The notes: generated from the letters alone by a model not told the origin. A stretch of 64,000 nt of DNA from Lactifluus volemus (GCA_022376515.1 WTXI01000028.1:62001-126000); one strand, 5' to 3'; shown: positions 12,022-24,056, numbered from the stretch's first letter. Numbers and translations are program-made.

Positions 12022-13320
12022 TTGGGCATGTCTTTAGATCTAGTTTCTGTTCTGTTTTTGGTATATGACTCATCGTCACGATCACACATTCATAGATTTC
12101 ATCGCTCAATCGCAAGTTACCGCTGCGATCGCAGACGTCGGCCATATCAAAGATCCCTCACTGTTCTTCCCCCTATCACATCCTTTGTGCAGGTCGATTC
12201 ACGCAAGCGGTATGGTGTGGTGGCGCCGATGGTCCTTCAAAGAGTGCAAATTGAGTCGTCGGTACGTGGCCTTCTTTACTCCGAGTCCACATGTTACTTG
12301 CATTTTCATCCCCACCTTTCCCACTGCTGGCCATCTTTTTTACGTATTTGATGTAGATATGATTGACAACATCGGTACCAACCAAAGGTCAAGCTGCTCA
12401 CCCATTGCATACAAAACAACATTAAGTTTTCCTCCATGGGCGCTGGCACCTGACACGCGTCCAAATTGTTGACCTATCTGCGACACCTTACGATACTGCA
12501 CGTTAGCGGGCATGGCGCGCCAGGGTCTCCATGTCGTCCTTTCCTGCCCTGAGCGGTCAGCTCTGCCTCCGGCGCCCACATCAGACTTTCCTCCGCCGAC
12601 GTCGATGTTGACCCATCTGCACCCTTGCCCTTGCCCTCACCCGCTTCCTCTCCTTGCGAATACTCAATCCCACTCATCCGGGGTACCAAGCGACGAGGTG
12701 GCGCTATTTCCGCTGGCCAATTCTGAGTTTGCCATGGGCTCGGTGAACGAACCGGTGCCTCTGCGTGACTTTCGCGTACGCAACTTGCCCGTGCTTGATC
12801 CGCTCTCGGCGCTCTGTGGTCTCCACATCGCGACCTATATGTTGTGTGATCTCGCGGGCCGACCGATCGATCGACCCTTGCCTGTGCGCCATCGTGAGAA
12901 GCTCGACGAATAGACCTGTTGCATAGCAAGTCGCGTATCGCGGGTACTCATGCCTTTCTCCTCCTTTCGGAGCGCGCGCTTCCCCTGCTGACCGAATATA
13001 TAGTTCGCTCCCGCTGAAGATGGCCGAGATTGTGTTGCTTGCTCTATGACGATTTTGCGCTTGGGCGATCGATTGTGCCCCCGTGCGCCCCTCAGTGTCG
13101 AAAATTGCGTCGTGAGGGAGGTATCGCGCGCGATGTCGCGCGTCTTTGCCATGCCTGACGAGGCCGCCGTACACGAGGAACCTTTGAGTCTCAACCGAGC
13201 GCAGTGCTAGGTCGATGCGCTTGGAGAACCAATCGGTCCTGCTTGGTTCGACAACGGGATCGTTATCTGGAGCTCCGAGGAGGTGTGGGGCGTCAAGGCT
13301 GCTCGTGTCGCGCAGGCATT
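12022..13320 (+). pseudogene. TCD pseudogene 4
   Basis: A 5'-truncated TCD copy. HIHRFHRSIA-type reading at 12087 replaces the VTLSSLN frame, so it is frameshifted from the start of what remains. The ATP loop is absent. The exon with EFAMGSVNEPVPLRDFRVRN and VLDPLSALCGLHIATYML is open at about 12725-12845, but REKLDE then meets a stop (TAG at about 12911) where siblings continue to WMWKDLLHRES. The C-terminal exon is eroded by deletions. It lies between the divergent F-box A copy 3 and the convergent F-box B copy 4. Confidence 0.72.
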
Positions 13321-13965
13321 ACATCAATATGTTACAAGTTTTGGATGCCTACTGTTTTCCACGCATTAGATACAGGTGAGCCAATAGTAGCGTCCAAAGC
13401 ATGGATCAAAGGGTGCAACTAAGAGCCGATACTCTTCCACACTTCCACACCCTATTCCGTATTGAAAGAACTGGGAATAAGGTGGTTCAGGTCGCATGTG
13501 GAGAGTGCTGGGATAAGAGATGAACCACTGAGCATAGGCTTGCAGTTGCATCTTGTCTGGGAGACCGTGGGACGGACATCACGCTGGGAAGTTTATGTAG
13601 TTCTGATTGATTAGGTTCGGCATACGGGAGGCCTATATTCGAAATCTATTTTGGCGATAAGATGGAACTAGATGTACATTGACATAATGCGAGTAGATAT
13701 AAAACTTGTATGTTACAGTCGCACCAGTTATGACGAGAGGGAATATCAACGATAAATTTTTCTCTTGAGAAACTTAGACGTGGGATCGAAATAGACAAGG
13801 TGGGAGAAAAATCAAAATGAGAGGAAATGCGATGAGCGCTACGTAGGATGCGGCGGCAAGTGTTGGTCAGATATATGTCCAGGAAGCGCTCCAGACTCGC
13901 CTGGGTGGTCAGACTGAGTACCAATTGAGCTGTGCTCTTCTCTAACACCGGTCATATGCCTCACT

Positions 13966-15499
13966 CTAGTAACGATCTAGCTCGCACCAGTCACGGTATG
14001 GCAGACGGTGGACAGTGACATTGTGATCAGTGTTCTGACTGGCAGCGATGAGTAGCTCTATGGCTCGCTCCTCGGGCTCATCTCTCCGACCCCTGTCGGT
14101 AAGGTAGAGATTTTGAAGTTCAGGTAACACATCATTCGCACCTTCCCCAAGCAGCGAGGATAGGATGAACGATACGACGAACGGCCGTATGTGGCTAGAC
14201 AAACGCAGGGTCCGAACAGAAGGAAATAGGTGAAACAGGGCTAGCCAAACAGATTGGTCCCTCAGGTCCTCCAAATCCTTGAAGTCCAACCCCGAAAAAG
14301 AAAGGTCGCTCCCGATGTCGAGCTCCGTAACACTGGGAAGTAGAGGGGACAGGGTGCACATCTGTGCAATAGATTCGGCTTCGTAACCTGGCGCGGACTG
14401 GTCGAAACTCAGCTTGAACGTTTTGAGAGAATATGTCTCCTCCGACTGATAAAGTCCGATGCCGATGCGAAGAGAACTAAATGTTACCTCGGCATGATGG
14501 AAGGGTCCAAGGGGAAGCGAGTGAGAGATGACTTGTGAGATGTCAAACACGTGCGGCTCGTGCTCGTACATGACCGAGAGAGTTTCGAGTTGAGGAACGG
14601 CGATTCGAGCCAGGAGGTCCTCCGAGTACTCGTTGACACCATGAAACTTGAACTCGGTAAGAGCTGGGAGGACGGCGCGTGTGGGCGAGGGTGCAAGTTG
14701 AATCTCTTCGTAGGGATGATCGAACCAGATATAGAGGCACGTGAGCTTGGTCAGGGCGGAGAGGACTGTGACCATTGCCTCAGGTGTAATATAACCAAGT
14801 TTGGGTATATTTTGAAGGTAGAGCTCGGAAAGGTCATTGCAGGACAAAAGAAATTGAGGTAAGGTCGGAAATGGAACGCTATGGATATAGAGTGATCGTA
14901 GACTTGGGGCGGATCCACCTAAGAGCGTCGCCGGTACTGGTCCCGACCAGCTACGCAATCCAAGGCGAAGGCATGTTAGTGCAGGGAATGGCATCTGCAT
15001 CTCAGTCACTCTGGCCAATTTCTCCCATTCTGAAGACGATAGCTCGAAACGCAGTTCGCATATGCGGTCACGGTGCTCAAGAGCAGCGATGAGGTTACCA
15101 CGAACATTGTAACAGCATATTTCGATGGGAAAGGGCAGCCAGACATCCAACATTTCTCTCAAAGAAGAACGGTGACGATCTGAGTAGTAGAGGCGTAGGT
15201 CGAGACGGAGTGGGGATGAAAACACAACGTATCTCCATCTTTGGCATACGTGTACCAGGTTACGCCACACCCGTGGCCACGGCCCCGGCCATTGAAATGT
15301 CCTCCTCACGGAAGCCGCTCGGCAGAAGTCGAAAATTGTTAAAAGGGTTTCATCGGGGAGCGCTTCGATTGGAGAAATCTGGCCTAGAACACACAAGTAA
15401 GTAATCATCGAACGGGGCACGGACAAAAGACATACGATTCCTCAGGCTTTCGCTGGTGTTCAACATGCCTTCCTGTATTGCAGGTCCCAGAATGGCCAT
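13966..15499 (-). CDS. F-box protein, class B, copy 4
   Basis: Exons 15436-15499 and 13966-15383, 493 residues. Intron 15384-15435 (52 nt, GTATGT...TTCTAG, with a TTACTTAC branch-like stretch) is phase 1. Exon 1 encodes MAILGPAIQEGMLNTSESLR. The F-box LPDETLLTIFDFC is followed by VWRNLVHVCQRWRYVVFSSP. The remainder is very close to copy 1 at 1893-3417, for example LGLRSWSGPVPATLLGGSAP in both. Frame is open throughout; a likely functional SCF substrate receptor. About 12.08 kb separates its start from that of copy 1, the period of the tandem duplication. Confidence 0.87.
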
Positions 15500-15766
15500 A
15501 TATCTGATCGGTCGAACTCCGGAGGTTCTGGATGGTGAGAGATGCTGATACTGTTCTTAAGGGAAAGGCGCTGATGAGCAATGAGCGATGAGCGTTGGTT
15601 GGAGGTTAGCTTTCTTACACGCGTGTCAGGCACGATTTCATTCTCCGCCATTCGCGGCGGCTGAAGGGCAATGGTAGTTGGGCCTCAAAGCACATACACG
15701 CAACGATGCTATCATTGAGAAAATAACGGTATTGGCTGTAGAACTACTACGTAATATACATCACCT

Positions 15767-16130
15767 GAGTGATTGACCTGCTCTTCGATGCCGAGCTCGA
15801 CACGGAAAACAGTCCAGACCCACAGGCGTTATTTGGACAAGAACATTGTAAAAGCCGAACATCTCTTTTATCCATAGTCCTGCAAGTACACGAAGACGTG
15901 CACCGAGGCAATCTGTGTCACAGTTGTCCGTAGCTTTGGCGACGTGAGCCGTGAAGGCAAAGTAGCAGAGTCGTGGAGGGATATACTCTGGCCAGATGCG
16001 ACCCTCTCGTGCCTGCCCCTAGGGTCATCACCACCTTTACCGACCTTGAGGTTGAGGGTTAGCGTGATGGTGAGTGTGAGAGAAGAACTTGAAGACCAAA
16101 GAGTATTTGGCGGAGAGCTTACTGTATGCC
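15767..16130 (-). pseudogene. Heme-thiolate peroxidase pseudogene (psiHTP 2), heavily deleted
   Basis: Only the 3' end (15767-15850), a short middle piece with the CACCGAGGCAATCTGTGTCA homology and the 5' NLKVGKGGDDPRG segment remain. The stretch corresponding to 3790-4480 in psiHTP 1 is largely gone. The deletion explains why this duplicated block is about 0.4-0.5 kb shorter than the one at 3.4-6.5 kb. No coding potential. Confidence 0.65.
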
Positions 16131-16236
16131 GGACCAACTGTCAACGTGCGTCACGTGTGCGCTTACAACGAGAGCGTCGACGACTTCTAACAAACTGCTA
16201 CCATGTTTCGCTCGTTTTTCGTCGGAGGAAACGTTA

Positions 16237-16526
16237 AGATGAACCATGAAATTGCTCCCGCAGGTGGAGTTGCCTGAGGCTCAGTAACCTCACAGTCCGC
16301 CTTTTTGTTCTTGCAGCTCTATGTTGTACACACCTGCTATCCATTGGGGTTTCAAATGATAAGAGCCAAAACCTCTTCCATCGTACAATTTGGCACCTCA
16401 TATTGTCGATAAAAAAAAAAAAAAAACTATCCTCCCGAGGTCACTGTAGATCGTTTCTACCCCTTCCCAATGACCACCTCAGAGCAGAGCTGAAGGTTCT
16501 CAAAAAATCTGGTATGATTCGAACGG
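16237..16526. mobile_element. Insertion-like segment with A-tract, absent from the paralogous block
   Basis: Flanking sequence on both sides matches the paralogous block at about 4780-4800 (GGAGGAAACGGTATTAAAG), where nothing intervenes. The extra roughly 290 bp holds a run of about 17 A at 16410-16426. The bases AACG occur at both junctions, which could be a 4-bp target duplication or chance. No ORF or terminal inverted repeat is evident. Origin unknown: a retroposed fragment or transposon remnant. Confidence 0.45.
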
Positions 16527-16713
16527 TATTAAAGATGGTAGTTTGGGGAGATACGTCGGCTTTGACTACCATTCCACTATGGTTATCCTTGGAAAGGCGG
16601 AGATGAACGATGATGAGGATGAGGACGCACTGAAGCGCCTGCAATAAGTTGTGGAATTGAGAGTAAAGTATCATAACCAAGTCATAAAACTGAATGTAAT
16701 TTCTCGTTCTCAG

Positions 16714-18246
16714 CTGGAGCAAAGCGTCGCGCCGACCTTGCCAACGAAATCAACCGGGCCGTAGCCTCGCGGACATCTGTTTGTATCTATCTCCATCCTC
16801 CCTACTCCAAGTTGCGTCTGGTACTCAGAAGAGCTCGTGTGCAAGCAACCCGATATGCTAAGCAGGGACGTCGCTCGCGCGGCTGCGGAGGCGGAGGCAG
16901 TTGGGTGGCGGTTATGCTAGCCCGTTCCGGCGTCGCCCTTCGGCATCTCATCGACGTTGACTATGTCACCCTTTCCTCCTCAATCTTCACGCTACAGCCG
17001 CCCTCGCTGACGTCGGGACGCCGAAAGTACAGTTCGTCGCATGCGTGCTGCATGCTACCGCATCGTCTGTGCAGGTCAATCCACGTGTAGAGTTGTGGAG
17101 AGGGGGTGCAGACGGTTGCGGAGCTCCTTCAGAATGCATCGGTACGTGGGGGTTTAACTTACTTTTTTTTTTTTTCATTCCTGCTGGCCATAGATGCGAT
17201 CGATAATATTGCAAAAGTTGAGCTGCTCGCGTATTGCGCACAGAACAATATCAAGGCATTTTCTTCCATGGGCGCTGGCACAATATCGGACCCGACGCGC
17301 ATACAAATCGCCGACCTATCCGCAGCCCATCATGATCCCCTCGCGCGCGCCGTGCGCAAGCGCCTCCGCGCCGTCCTCTCCCGTTCTGAGCGGCCATCTC
17401 CGCCGACGCCGCGGTCATACCCTCCACTGACGCCGACGATGACCCATCTGCAACCTCGCCCTCGCCCTTACCTGCCTCCTCCGCGCGCGAATACTCAATC
17501 TTGGTGGTATTCTCATACGAGGTACCCAGCAACGACGTGACGTTGCTCCCGCTGGCCAACTCTGAGCTCCCGCTTGGGCGCCGTGAACGAGCTGGCGCCT
17601 CTGCGCGACTTTGCGTACTCATCTTTCCCGTGCTAGGTCTGCTCCCGGCACTGTTCGGTCTGCACATCGTGACCTATGTGCTATGTGAGCTCGCGAGTCG
17701 GCCGCTCGAACGACCCTTGCCCGTGCGCCATCGTAAGAAGCTTTACGAACGGATGTCGAAGGACCTGTTGCATCGCGAGTCGCGCATCCCGGGTAAACAG
17801 ATTAAGTACGCATACCTCTCTTCTCCTTTCGGAGTATGCGCTCCCCCTGCTAACCGAGTCCCATTATATAGTTCGCTCCTGCTGACGACTCATTGCTCTA
17901 TGACGATTTTGCGCTTGGGCGATCGATCGTGCCGCCGCACTCTGTGTGCGTGCGGCCTGTGCTGGTGCGCTGGGACCCCCGTGTGCTTCTCAGCCTCGAA
18001 AATCGCGTCATGAGGGAGATCAAGGAGGTATCGCGTGCGATGTCGCGCGTCTTTGCCATGCCTGATGCGGATGCTATGTACGAGATCCCCTGGGTCCCAA
18101 CCGAGCGCAAGGCTACGCCGAGCCGATCGATCCCGCTCGGTTCAAGAATGGGGTCGTTATCTGGAGGTGTGGGGCGTCGAGGCTGCTCGTGTCGCGCAGT
18201 TTCGTATTGCGCAGGCGCGGCGGTTTCGTGAGTGGGCACTGCAGTA
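16714..18246 (+). pseudogene. TCD pseudogene 5, best-preserved core
   Basis: This copy retains the E1-type ATP loop as GCGGGGSWVAVMLARSGV (about 16885-16940) followed by HLIDVDYVTLSS, then loses one base so that LNLHATAALADVGTPK continues in another frame. The next exon reads DAIDNIAKVELLAYCAQNNI, SSMGAGTISDPTRIQIADLS and DPLARAVRKRLR (about 17191-17370). The C-terminal exon ends at TAA 18244-18246, with a deletion in the ALYDDFALG region and loss of GYVDTLGE-type sequence. It was the basis for recognising the family as tRNA threonylcarbamoyladenosine dehydratase. The single frameshift after VTLSS and the later deletions make it a pseudogene. Confidence 0.82.
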
Positions 18247-18521
18247 ATATGTTACATTTTTGGATGTCTATGTCCTTCCATGCATTATATATCATCTTAT
18301 GATAAACGTAGGGCACACTATCAGTTTCCACCAGAACGTGTTGTCTTTGGGGCCACCAAAATCTATCCTACTTGTGCAGTGTGGCTGCACGGGTTTTAAT
18401 CCATTGCAATACTCTATAACATCTGCATTTGGTAACCGCATCAATCATATCATATTACATTGACTGTGTCCGTCGCACAATGGGCGTAATTAGGGGTTAT
18501 AGATACTCAGACGTGCTCTCC

Positions 18522-19989
18522 TCAGCGGTAGATATTAACAGGGTAATTGCAACGATGACGTGCGATTATGAATGGCTCGATGTCTGGCTGTTCTGATCCA
18601 TATGCCCTATACTTTTCTAGGTAAAGACTATCCAATGCAGGTAACATCTCCATGGACGATTCCTCTCCGAGCCCTCGCAGCGCTGATACAACGTGTGACA
18701 CCATAGCCTGAGATATACTGAGGGTGTGGACAGCAGTGAATGGGTGGAAGAGTTCCAGCCATTGTGTCGCGTCCATTACATCTTCCAAAGTCGATGGAGA
18801 TATGATTTGAATCGCGTTGATGGTGAGAATTTCAATACTGGACATGACGAATGACTCGGAAAGCTGGTTGCATAGTTGCGCCAGAGACGAGACTTGCCAA
18901 TCTACCCCTCTGCATGAGATTTGGAATGTAAGCCGATCGATCAAGGAAGTTCGTCTCGTTGATGAAAAGGCCATCGTGATGTAGGAATTATGACTGTGTA
19001 TCATTGCTGTATCGAATGACATATGTTTTGGTGCATGACCGATGAACCGAAGGAGTTGTTGGATGCGAAAGACCAGCTGATGGAAGAATATTATATTCAT
19101 GTTGTGGAGTAGAGGGGCATCAATTCGGGCCATGAGGTCCTCCAAGTACTCGCTGACACCATGAAAGGAAAGATTGGTGAGAGCAGGGAGGACAGCACGT
19201 GTCAGCTGAGGTGGATGTCGGGTTGTTGGATCAGGACGAGAAGCCGGGGATTCGAAAACGATGGAAAGGTTGGTGAGGCTGGTCAAGGCAGAGATGCACA
19301 TAGCCATTGCCTCGGGCGAAATGTAACCACTCTGTGGTATCCGCAAAAGAGAGAGATTGACAAGGTTAGTGGATGATAACAGAAGTCGAGGTAATGTTGG
19401 AAATGGAATGCCTTCCAAACGGAGTGATCGTAGACGTGGGGCAGATCCACCTAAGAACGTATTGGGAAGTGCCGGCACAGCCCGTTTCATCCGAAGATAA
19501 AGATATTCCAGTTCCGGAAATGGCTCCTGCATCGCTGCAACCAAACCCTCCAGTGGTATCCATATACAGAGAGAAATGCTGTGTATACGGTTAGGGCACT
19601 CGAGTGCAGCTATTACGTTATCCTCATCCCGTGGATAAACAGAGAAGTAGCCTATTTTGATAGGCAAGGGGGGCCAAACATCCAGTGTCCTCCTCACAGG
19701 AGTGCTGGCTGTGCAGAGAAGGCAGAGATTGAGACGACGTGGGGATGCAAACACAATGTATCGCCATCTTTGGCATACATGCACTAACTTGGGCCATGCC
19801 TTCACTCGGCGCTCCACAGGATCAGGTAGGCAGAATTCGAAGATGTCTAGGAGGACTTCATCTGGAAGTGACAAGATTGTAACACGGGGTGAAATTCGAC
19901 CTGCACCGTACAATAAGACATCGTTGTGAGCGTAACCGATATCACATACATAGTCGTCGAATCCATCTTGATCCCTTGGACCATCCCAT
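18522..19989 (-). CDS. F-box protein, class A, copy 5
   Basis: Exons 19950-19989 and 18522-19900, 472 residues. Intron 19901-19949 (49 nt, GTATGT...GCAG) is phase 1. Exon 1 is MGWSKGSRWIRRL. F-box LPDEVLLDIFEFCLPD and LVHVCQRWRYIVFASPRRL. The C-terminal third is nearly identical to copy 2 (same FIIARHRCNYPVNIYR end), while the 5' half is closer to copy 3, which suggests gene conversion or recombination between copies (inference from reading, not a computed test). Open frame; probable functional SCF receptor. Confidence 0.86.
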
Positions 19990-20259
19990 GTGCTTTCCTA
20001 TCTTGTGAATTTTAGAAGGAGAAGTGCTGGAGGGTGAGTAAGGGGGGATGTCATTGCTCCTTGATTGGGAGCTTGACAATACATGGCTGATGAGCTTGCG
20101 AGTGCGCCTGATTAGAGTACCAGTATAAAGTCAGGTACTTTGATATAGGTGAGAGGTCTTTTGACGTACTTGAGAGGGTTCATCAAAGCGTGCGGTGACA
20201 ATGAGAAGAGAAGTATTATATTGTCGACAGAGAGGCTGTGTTTTCAACCGGTGTGCGAG

Positions 20260-20360
20260 TTGGACCGGTGTGTGACACCGGATGGCGGCCACACTAATCC
20301 ATACGTACGTATTTTCATCAACTCGGACCGGTCCGAAAAATCGGGTTACACCGGGTCCAA
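20260..20360. mobile_element. Small MITE-like element with CCGGTGT inverted ends
   Basis: A 101-bp GC-rich block with inverted ends (TTGGACCGGTGTGTGAC against TTGGACCCGGTGTAACCCG on the opposite strand) and an internal CGGACCGGTCCG palindrome. The equivalent blocks at 8.5, 11.95 and 23.5 kb have unrelated sequence here. No clear target-site duplication, so the assignment is tentative. Confidence 0.4.
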
Positions 20361-20364
20361 GTGA

Positions 20365-21510
20365 TTGGGCATGTCGTTCGTATCGGCTCAATTGCAACGT
20401 CACCGCTATCATCGCAGACGTCGGCATATCAAAGGTACAACCACGGTGGCTCCGGGATGGAGCAGATCTCCTTCAAAGAGTGCAAATCGGGGTCGTCGGT
20501 ACGTGGCCTTCTTTTCTCCGAGCCCACATGTTTTTCATTCCCACCTTCAAGTTTCCCGCTGCTGGTCATCATTAGGTTTTCCTCCATGGGTGCTGACACA
20601 AAGTCGGACCCGACGCGCATCGAAATTGCTGACCTATCGGCGACACCCATATGACCCACTCATGCGCGCCGTGCGCCAACGTCTTCGCACCGTCCTCTCC
20701 CGCTCTGAGTGGCGCGGATGCCTACGCCGACGATGACCCATCTGCACCCTCACCCGCCTCCTCTGCGCGCGACTACTCAATCCCAGTGGTATACTCATCC
20801 GAGATATCCAGTGATGACGTGACGTCGCTCCCGTTGGCCAACTCTGAGCTCGCTGGGCTCCGTGGACGAACTGGCGCCTCTGCACGACTTTCGCGGACGC
20901 ATCTTGCCCGTGCTTGGTCTGCTCTCGGTCTGCACATCGCGATCTATGTGTCGTGTGAGCTCGCAGGCGGACCGATCAAACCACCGTCGGTGCGCCATCG
21001 TAAGAGGTTTCATGAATGGATGTGGAAGGACCTATTGCCCAGCGAGTCGCATCGCTGGCAAACAAATCAAGTACGCATCTCTTTCTCCTTCTTTCGAGCG
21101 CGCGCTCCCCCAGTTAACCCGAGTCCCTTTTTATAGTTCGCTCCCGCTGGCGACGGCCGACTCGGACATTGCATTTCTCAATGATGATTTTGCACTCGGC
21201 GGTCGATCGTGCGGCCCACTCTGATGCGCTGGGATCCCCGTTCGCCTCTCAGCCTCAAACATTGCGTCGTGGGGGAGATGAAGGAAGTAGCACGATGTCG
21301 CGTGTCTTTTCCAGGCATGATGAGGGGACACGAAGCGGATCTGAGTCTCACCCCGCCACGAGGCTACGTCGACACGCTTGGAGAGCCGATCGACCCCGCT
21401 CGGTTCGACACCGGGATCGTTATCAGCAGCTCTGAGGAGGTGTAGGACATCGAGGCTGCTCGTGTCGCGCAGGCATGGCGATTTCGCGAGTGGGAGTTCC
21501 ATCAATACGT
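20365..21510 (+). pseudogene. TCD pseudogene 6
   Basis: A 5'-truncated copy that starts at the SAQLQRHRYH / LNCNVTAIIADVG segment, so it lacks the ATP loop. SMGADTKSDPTRIEIADLSA (about 20586-20645) is readable, but the exon before it (YCIQNNI) is deleted. A deletion also removes part of the SEVPSDDVTSLPLANSEL to FRVRILPVLG region, and RPMCRVS-type frames show shifts. The GEMKEVARCRVSFPG exon is partly open (about 21270-21330). It sits in the same slot as TCD 3 one period earlier. Confidence 0.74.
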
Positions 21511-21814
21511 TAAAGGTTTTGGATGCCTAAGGTTTTCCACGCATTGCATTGCAATACCATCAGCTTATCATTATAATAAACGTAGGGCAGCCTGTACAGT
21601 ATCTATGGGTTGTCCTTCGGCCCAATCAAATCTGTCCTGTTCGTGGCTCGTGCGGTGTCCATGCGGCTATATACATCTTATAACATTATATCGAGGGCGT
21701 GTCCCTGAAGAAGAATTAGATATCTACAGGGAAAGCATAGCGAGACAACAGGAATAGCACGAATCAACGGGGGGTAACTAGGAGTGGAAGGGGTTGGAGA
21801 CAGCATTGAGTATC

Positions 21815-23252
21815 CTACCACATCCACCCTCGGCGGACAGCCACAGGGTGATCAGAATGCTGACGTGCGATGATGAATGGCCAGTTGTCAAATGCGTGAT
21901 AATACCCTTGTAGTTGAAGCTCCTCCAATGCGGGTAATACCTGCGTGGCCAATTCCCCACTGAGTCCCCGTAGCGCTGACAGGACGCGTGACTGGATGTT
22001 ATCAGATATACGCAGGGTCTGGACAGCAGTAAATGGCTGGAAGAGTTCCAGCCACTGTGCTTCGTCTCGACTCAGCGATTCATTGATTCCAAACCCTTCG
22101 ATGTAGAGCACTTCGATACTAGACAGGACGATCGAAAGCTGGTTGCATATTTGCACTACAGACGAGACTTGCCATTCTAACCCTATGCGTGGGATTTTGA
22201 ATTGCAGGACTTCGTTGATGGAGGACCGAGTCTTTGATGAAAAAGCGACGTAGGTACTATCAAAATTTATGCTTGCTGTATAGAATGGCATAAGTGCTGG
22301 TGCATGACCGATGAACCGAGGGAGTTGTTGGATGCTAAAGACCAGCTGATTGAAGACTGTAATGCGCGCGGCACGGAGTAGAGGGGCATCGGTTCGGGCC
22401 ATGAGGTCCTCCAAGTACTCGCTGACGCCATGAAAACCAAATTTGGTGAGAGCAGGGAGGACAACGCGTGTCAGCAGAGGTGGATGTCGGGTTGCTGGAT
22501 CAGGACGAGAAGTTGGGGATATGAAACCGATGGAAAGATTGGTGAGCCTGGTTGAGGCAGAGATACACGTAGCCATTGCCTCGGGCGAAATGTAACCACT
22601 CTGCGGTATCCGGTCAAGGGAGAGATCGACAAGGTCATTGGATGACAAAAGAAGTCGAGGTAATGTTGGAAATGGAATGCTATCCAAAGTTAGTGATCGT
22701 AAACGTGGGGCGGATCCACCTAAGAACGTATTGGGAAGCACCAGCACAGTCCCTTCTATATGAAGAAAAAGATTTTCCAGTTCCGGAAATGGCTCCTGCA
22801 TCACTGCGACCAAACGCTCCAGTGAAATCGTTATTCTACCGAGCCAAATGTTGCGTACACGGTTAGGGTGCTTGAGTGCAGCGATTATGTTATCCTCAGC
22901 TTGAGGATCAACAGAGAAGTAATGTATTTCAATAGGCAAGGGGGGCCAGATATCCAGCATCTTCCTCACAGGAGTCCTGTCTGCGCAGAAAAGGCGGAGG
23001 TCGAGACGAAGTGGGGATGCAAATACGATGTATCGCCATCTTTGGCATACATGCACTAGCTTGAACCATGCCCTCGCTCGGAGCCCTGCAATATCAGGTA
23101 GGCAGAATTCGAAGATGTCTAGGAGGACTTCATCTGGAAGTGACAAGATTGTGACACGGCGACCTACATCATACAATAAGACATCGTTGTGAGTGTAATC
23201 GATATCACGTACATTGTCGTCGATTCCACCTTGATCCCTTGGACCATCCCAT
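21815..23252 (-). CDS. F-box protein, class A, copy 6
   Basis: Exons 23213-23252 and 21815-23163, 462 residues, phase 1 intron 23164-23212 (49 nt, GTACGT...GTAG). Exon 1 encodes MGWSKGSRWNRRQ. An alternative unspliced reading from an ATG at 23347 is also open here, because a TAG found in the other class A copies is CAG in this one. I prefer the spliced model since exon, phase and splice sites are shared by all copies. F-box LPDEVLLDIFEFCLPD, LVHVCQRWRYIVFASPLRL. The end FIIARQHSDHPVAV resembles copies 3 and 7. Confidence 0.85.
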
Positions 23253-23529
23253 GCGCTTTCCTGTCTTGTGAATTTTAGAAGGAGAAGTGTTGGAGGGTGA
23301 GTAAGGGGGGATATCATTGCTCCTTGATTGGGAGCTTGACAATGCATGGCTGATGAGTTTGCGAGTGCGCCTGATTAGGGTACGAGTATAAAGTCAGGTA
23401 CTTTGAAACAGGGTCAGTGAGAGGTCTTTTGACGTACTGGAGAGGGTTCATCGAAAAGTGCGGTGACAATGAGAAGAGAAGTATGGAAAGTAGTCATATT
23501 ATTGTTGATAGACGGGCCGTGTTTTCAAC

Positions 23530-23705
23530 ATGCGTGTTGTTTGCCTCGTGGATATGTCAGTCACTGTGACTGAATTGCTCCATCGTCATGATCACACTTT
23601 CCTCGCTCAATCTCAACGTCACCGCTGCATTGGCTGACGTCGTCCATTTCAAAAGTACAGTCATGGTGCGTCCCGCACATGCTGCGAGCTATCACATCCT
23701 TTGGT
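23530..23705 (+). pseudogene. TCD pseudogene 7, short 5' fragment
   Basis: Only the segment around ITLSSLNLNVTAALADVV and FKSTVMVRPAHAASYHIL remains. At about 23705 it breaks into unrelated sequence holding two MITE-like elements. The sequence matching the 3' flank of other TCD copies resumes right after the second element, at about 24614. The rest of the gene is therefore deleted. Confidence 0.7.
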
Positions 23706-23724
23706 GTTGAAAACGAATGTGGAG

Positions 23725-24056
23725 GCCATCAGTATTTTGGCATTTTGGTTTCCAGGGGTTTCTACACCTGAGAAACCCGTAAAAACCTATATAAAAAAAA
23801 CCAGAAAACCAGACACTTGGAAACCTATGTAATTACTATGTAACAGCCTGGAGAGAAATCAATTATAAGGGACGGTAACTACCTAATCAAGGCAAAGCCG
23901 CGTTGCGGCTAAGACATGGATTAGTCTTGATTAGGTAGTTACCGCCAATATTTGATTTTCTCTTCGGGGTCATGAGCTGGTATCTGAGTTTCCAAGTTCC
24001 CGGAAACCTGAAAATCAGTTGAAACCCAGAAACTATTTTGCCATTTTGCTGATGGC
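23725..24056. mobile_element. Fold-back (MITE-like) element with nested hairpins
   Basis: Imperfect terminal inverted repeats start GCCATCAG (23725) and end CTGATGGC (24056), extending through GGTTTCC and GGGTTTC matches for about 40 bp. In the centre is a perfect 19-bp inverted repeat (23873-23891 with 23926-23944), and in its loop a 6-bp stem AGCCGC/GCGGCT. No ORF. A target-site duplication is not clear. The structure fits a non-autonomous DNA transposon. Confidence 0.65.

Noticed and set aside
21815..23347. 510-codon unspliced reading of F-box copy 6 starting at 23347
   Set aside because: It needs the intron to be translated; all paralogues have a stop in this 5' part, whereas the spliced model works in all.
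23725..24056. CRISPR-like or rRNA structure
   Set aside because: The repeats are inverted, not regularly spaced direct repeats, and the host is a eukaryote; a fold-back transposon explains them.
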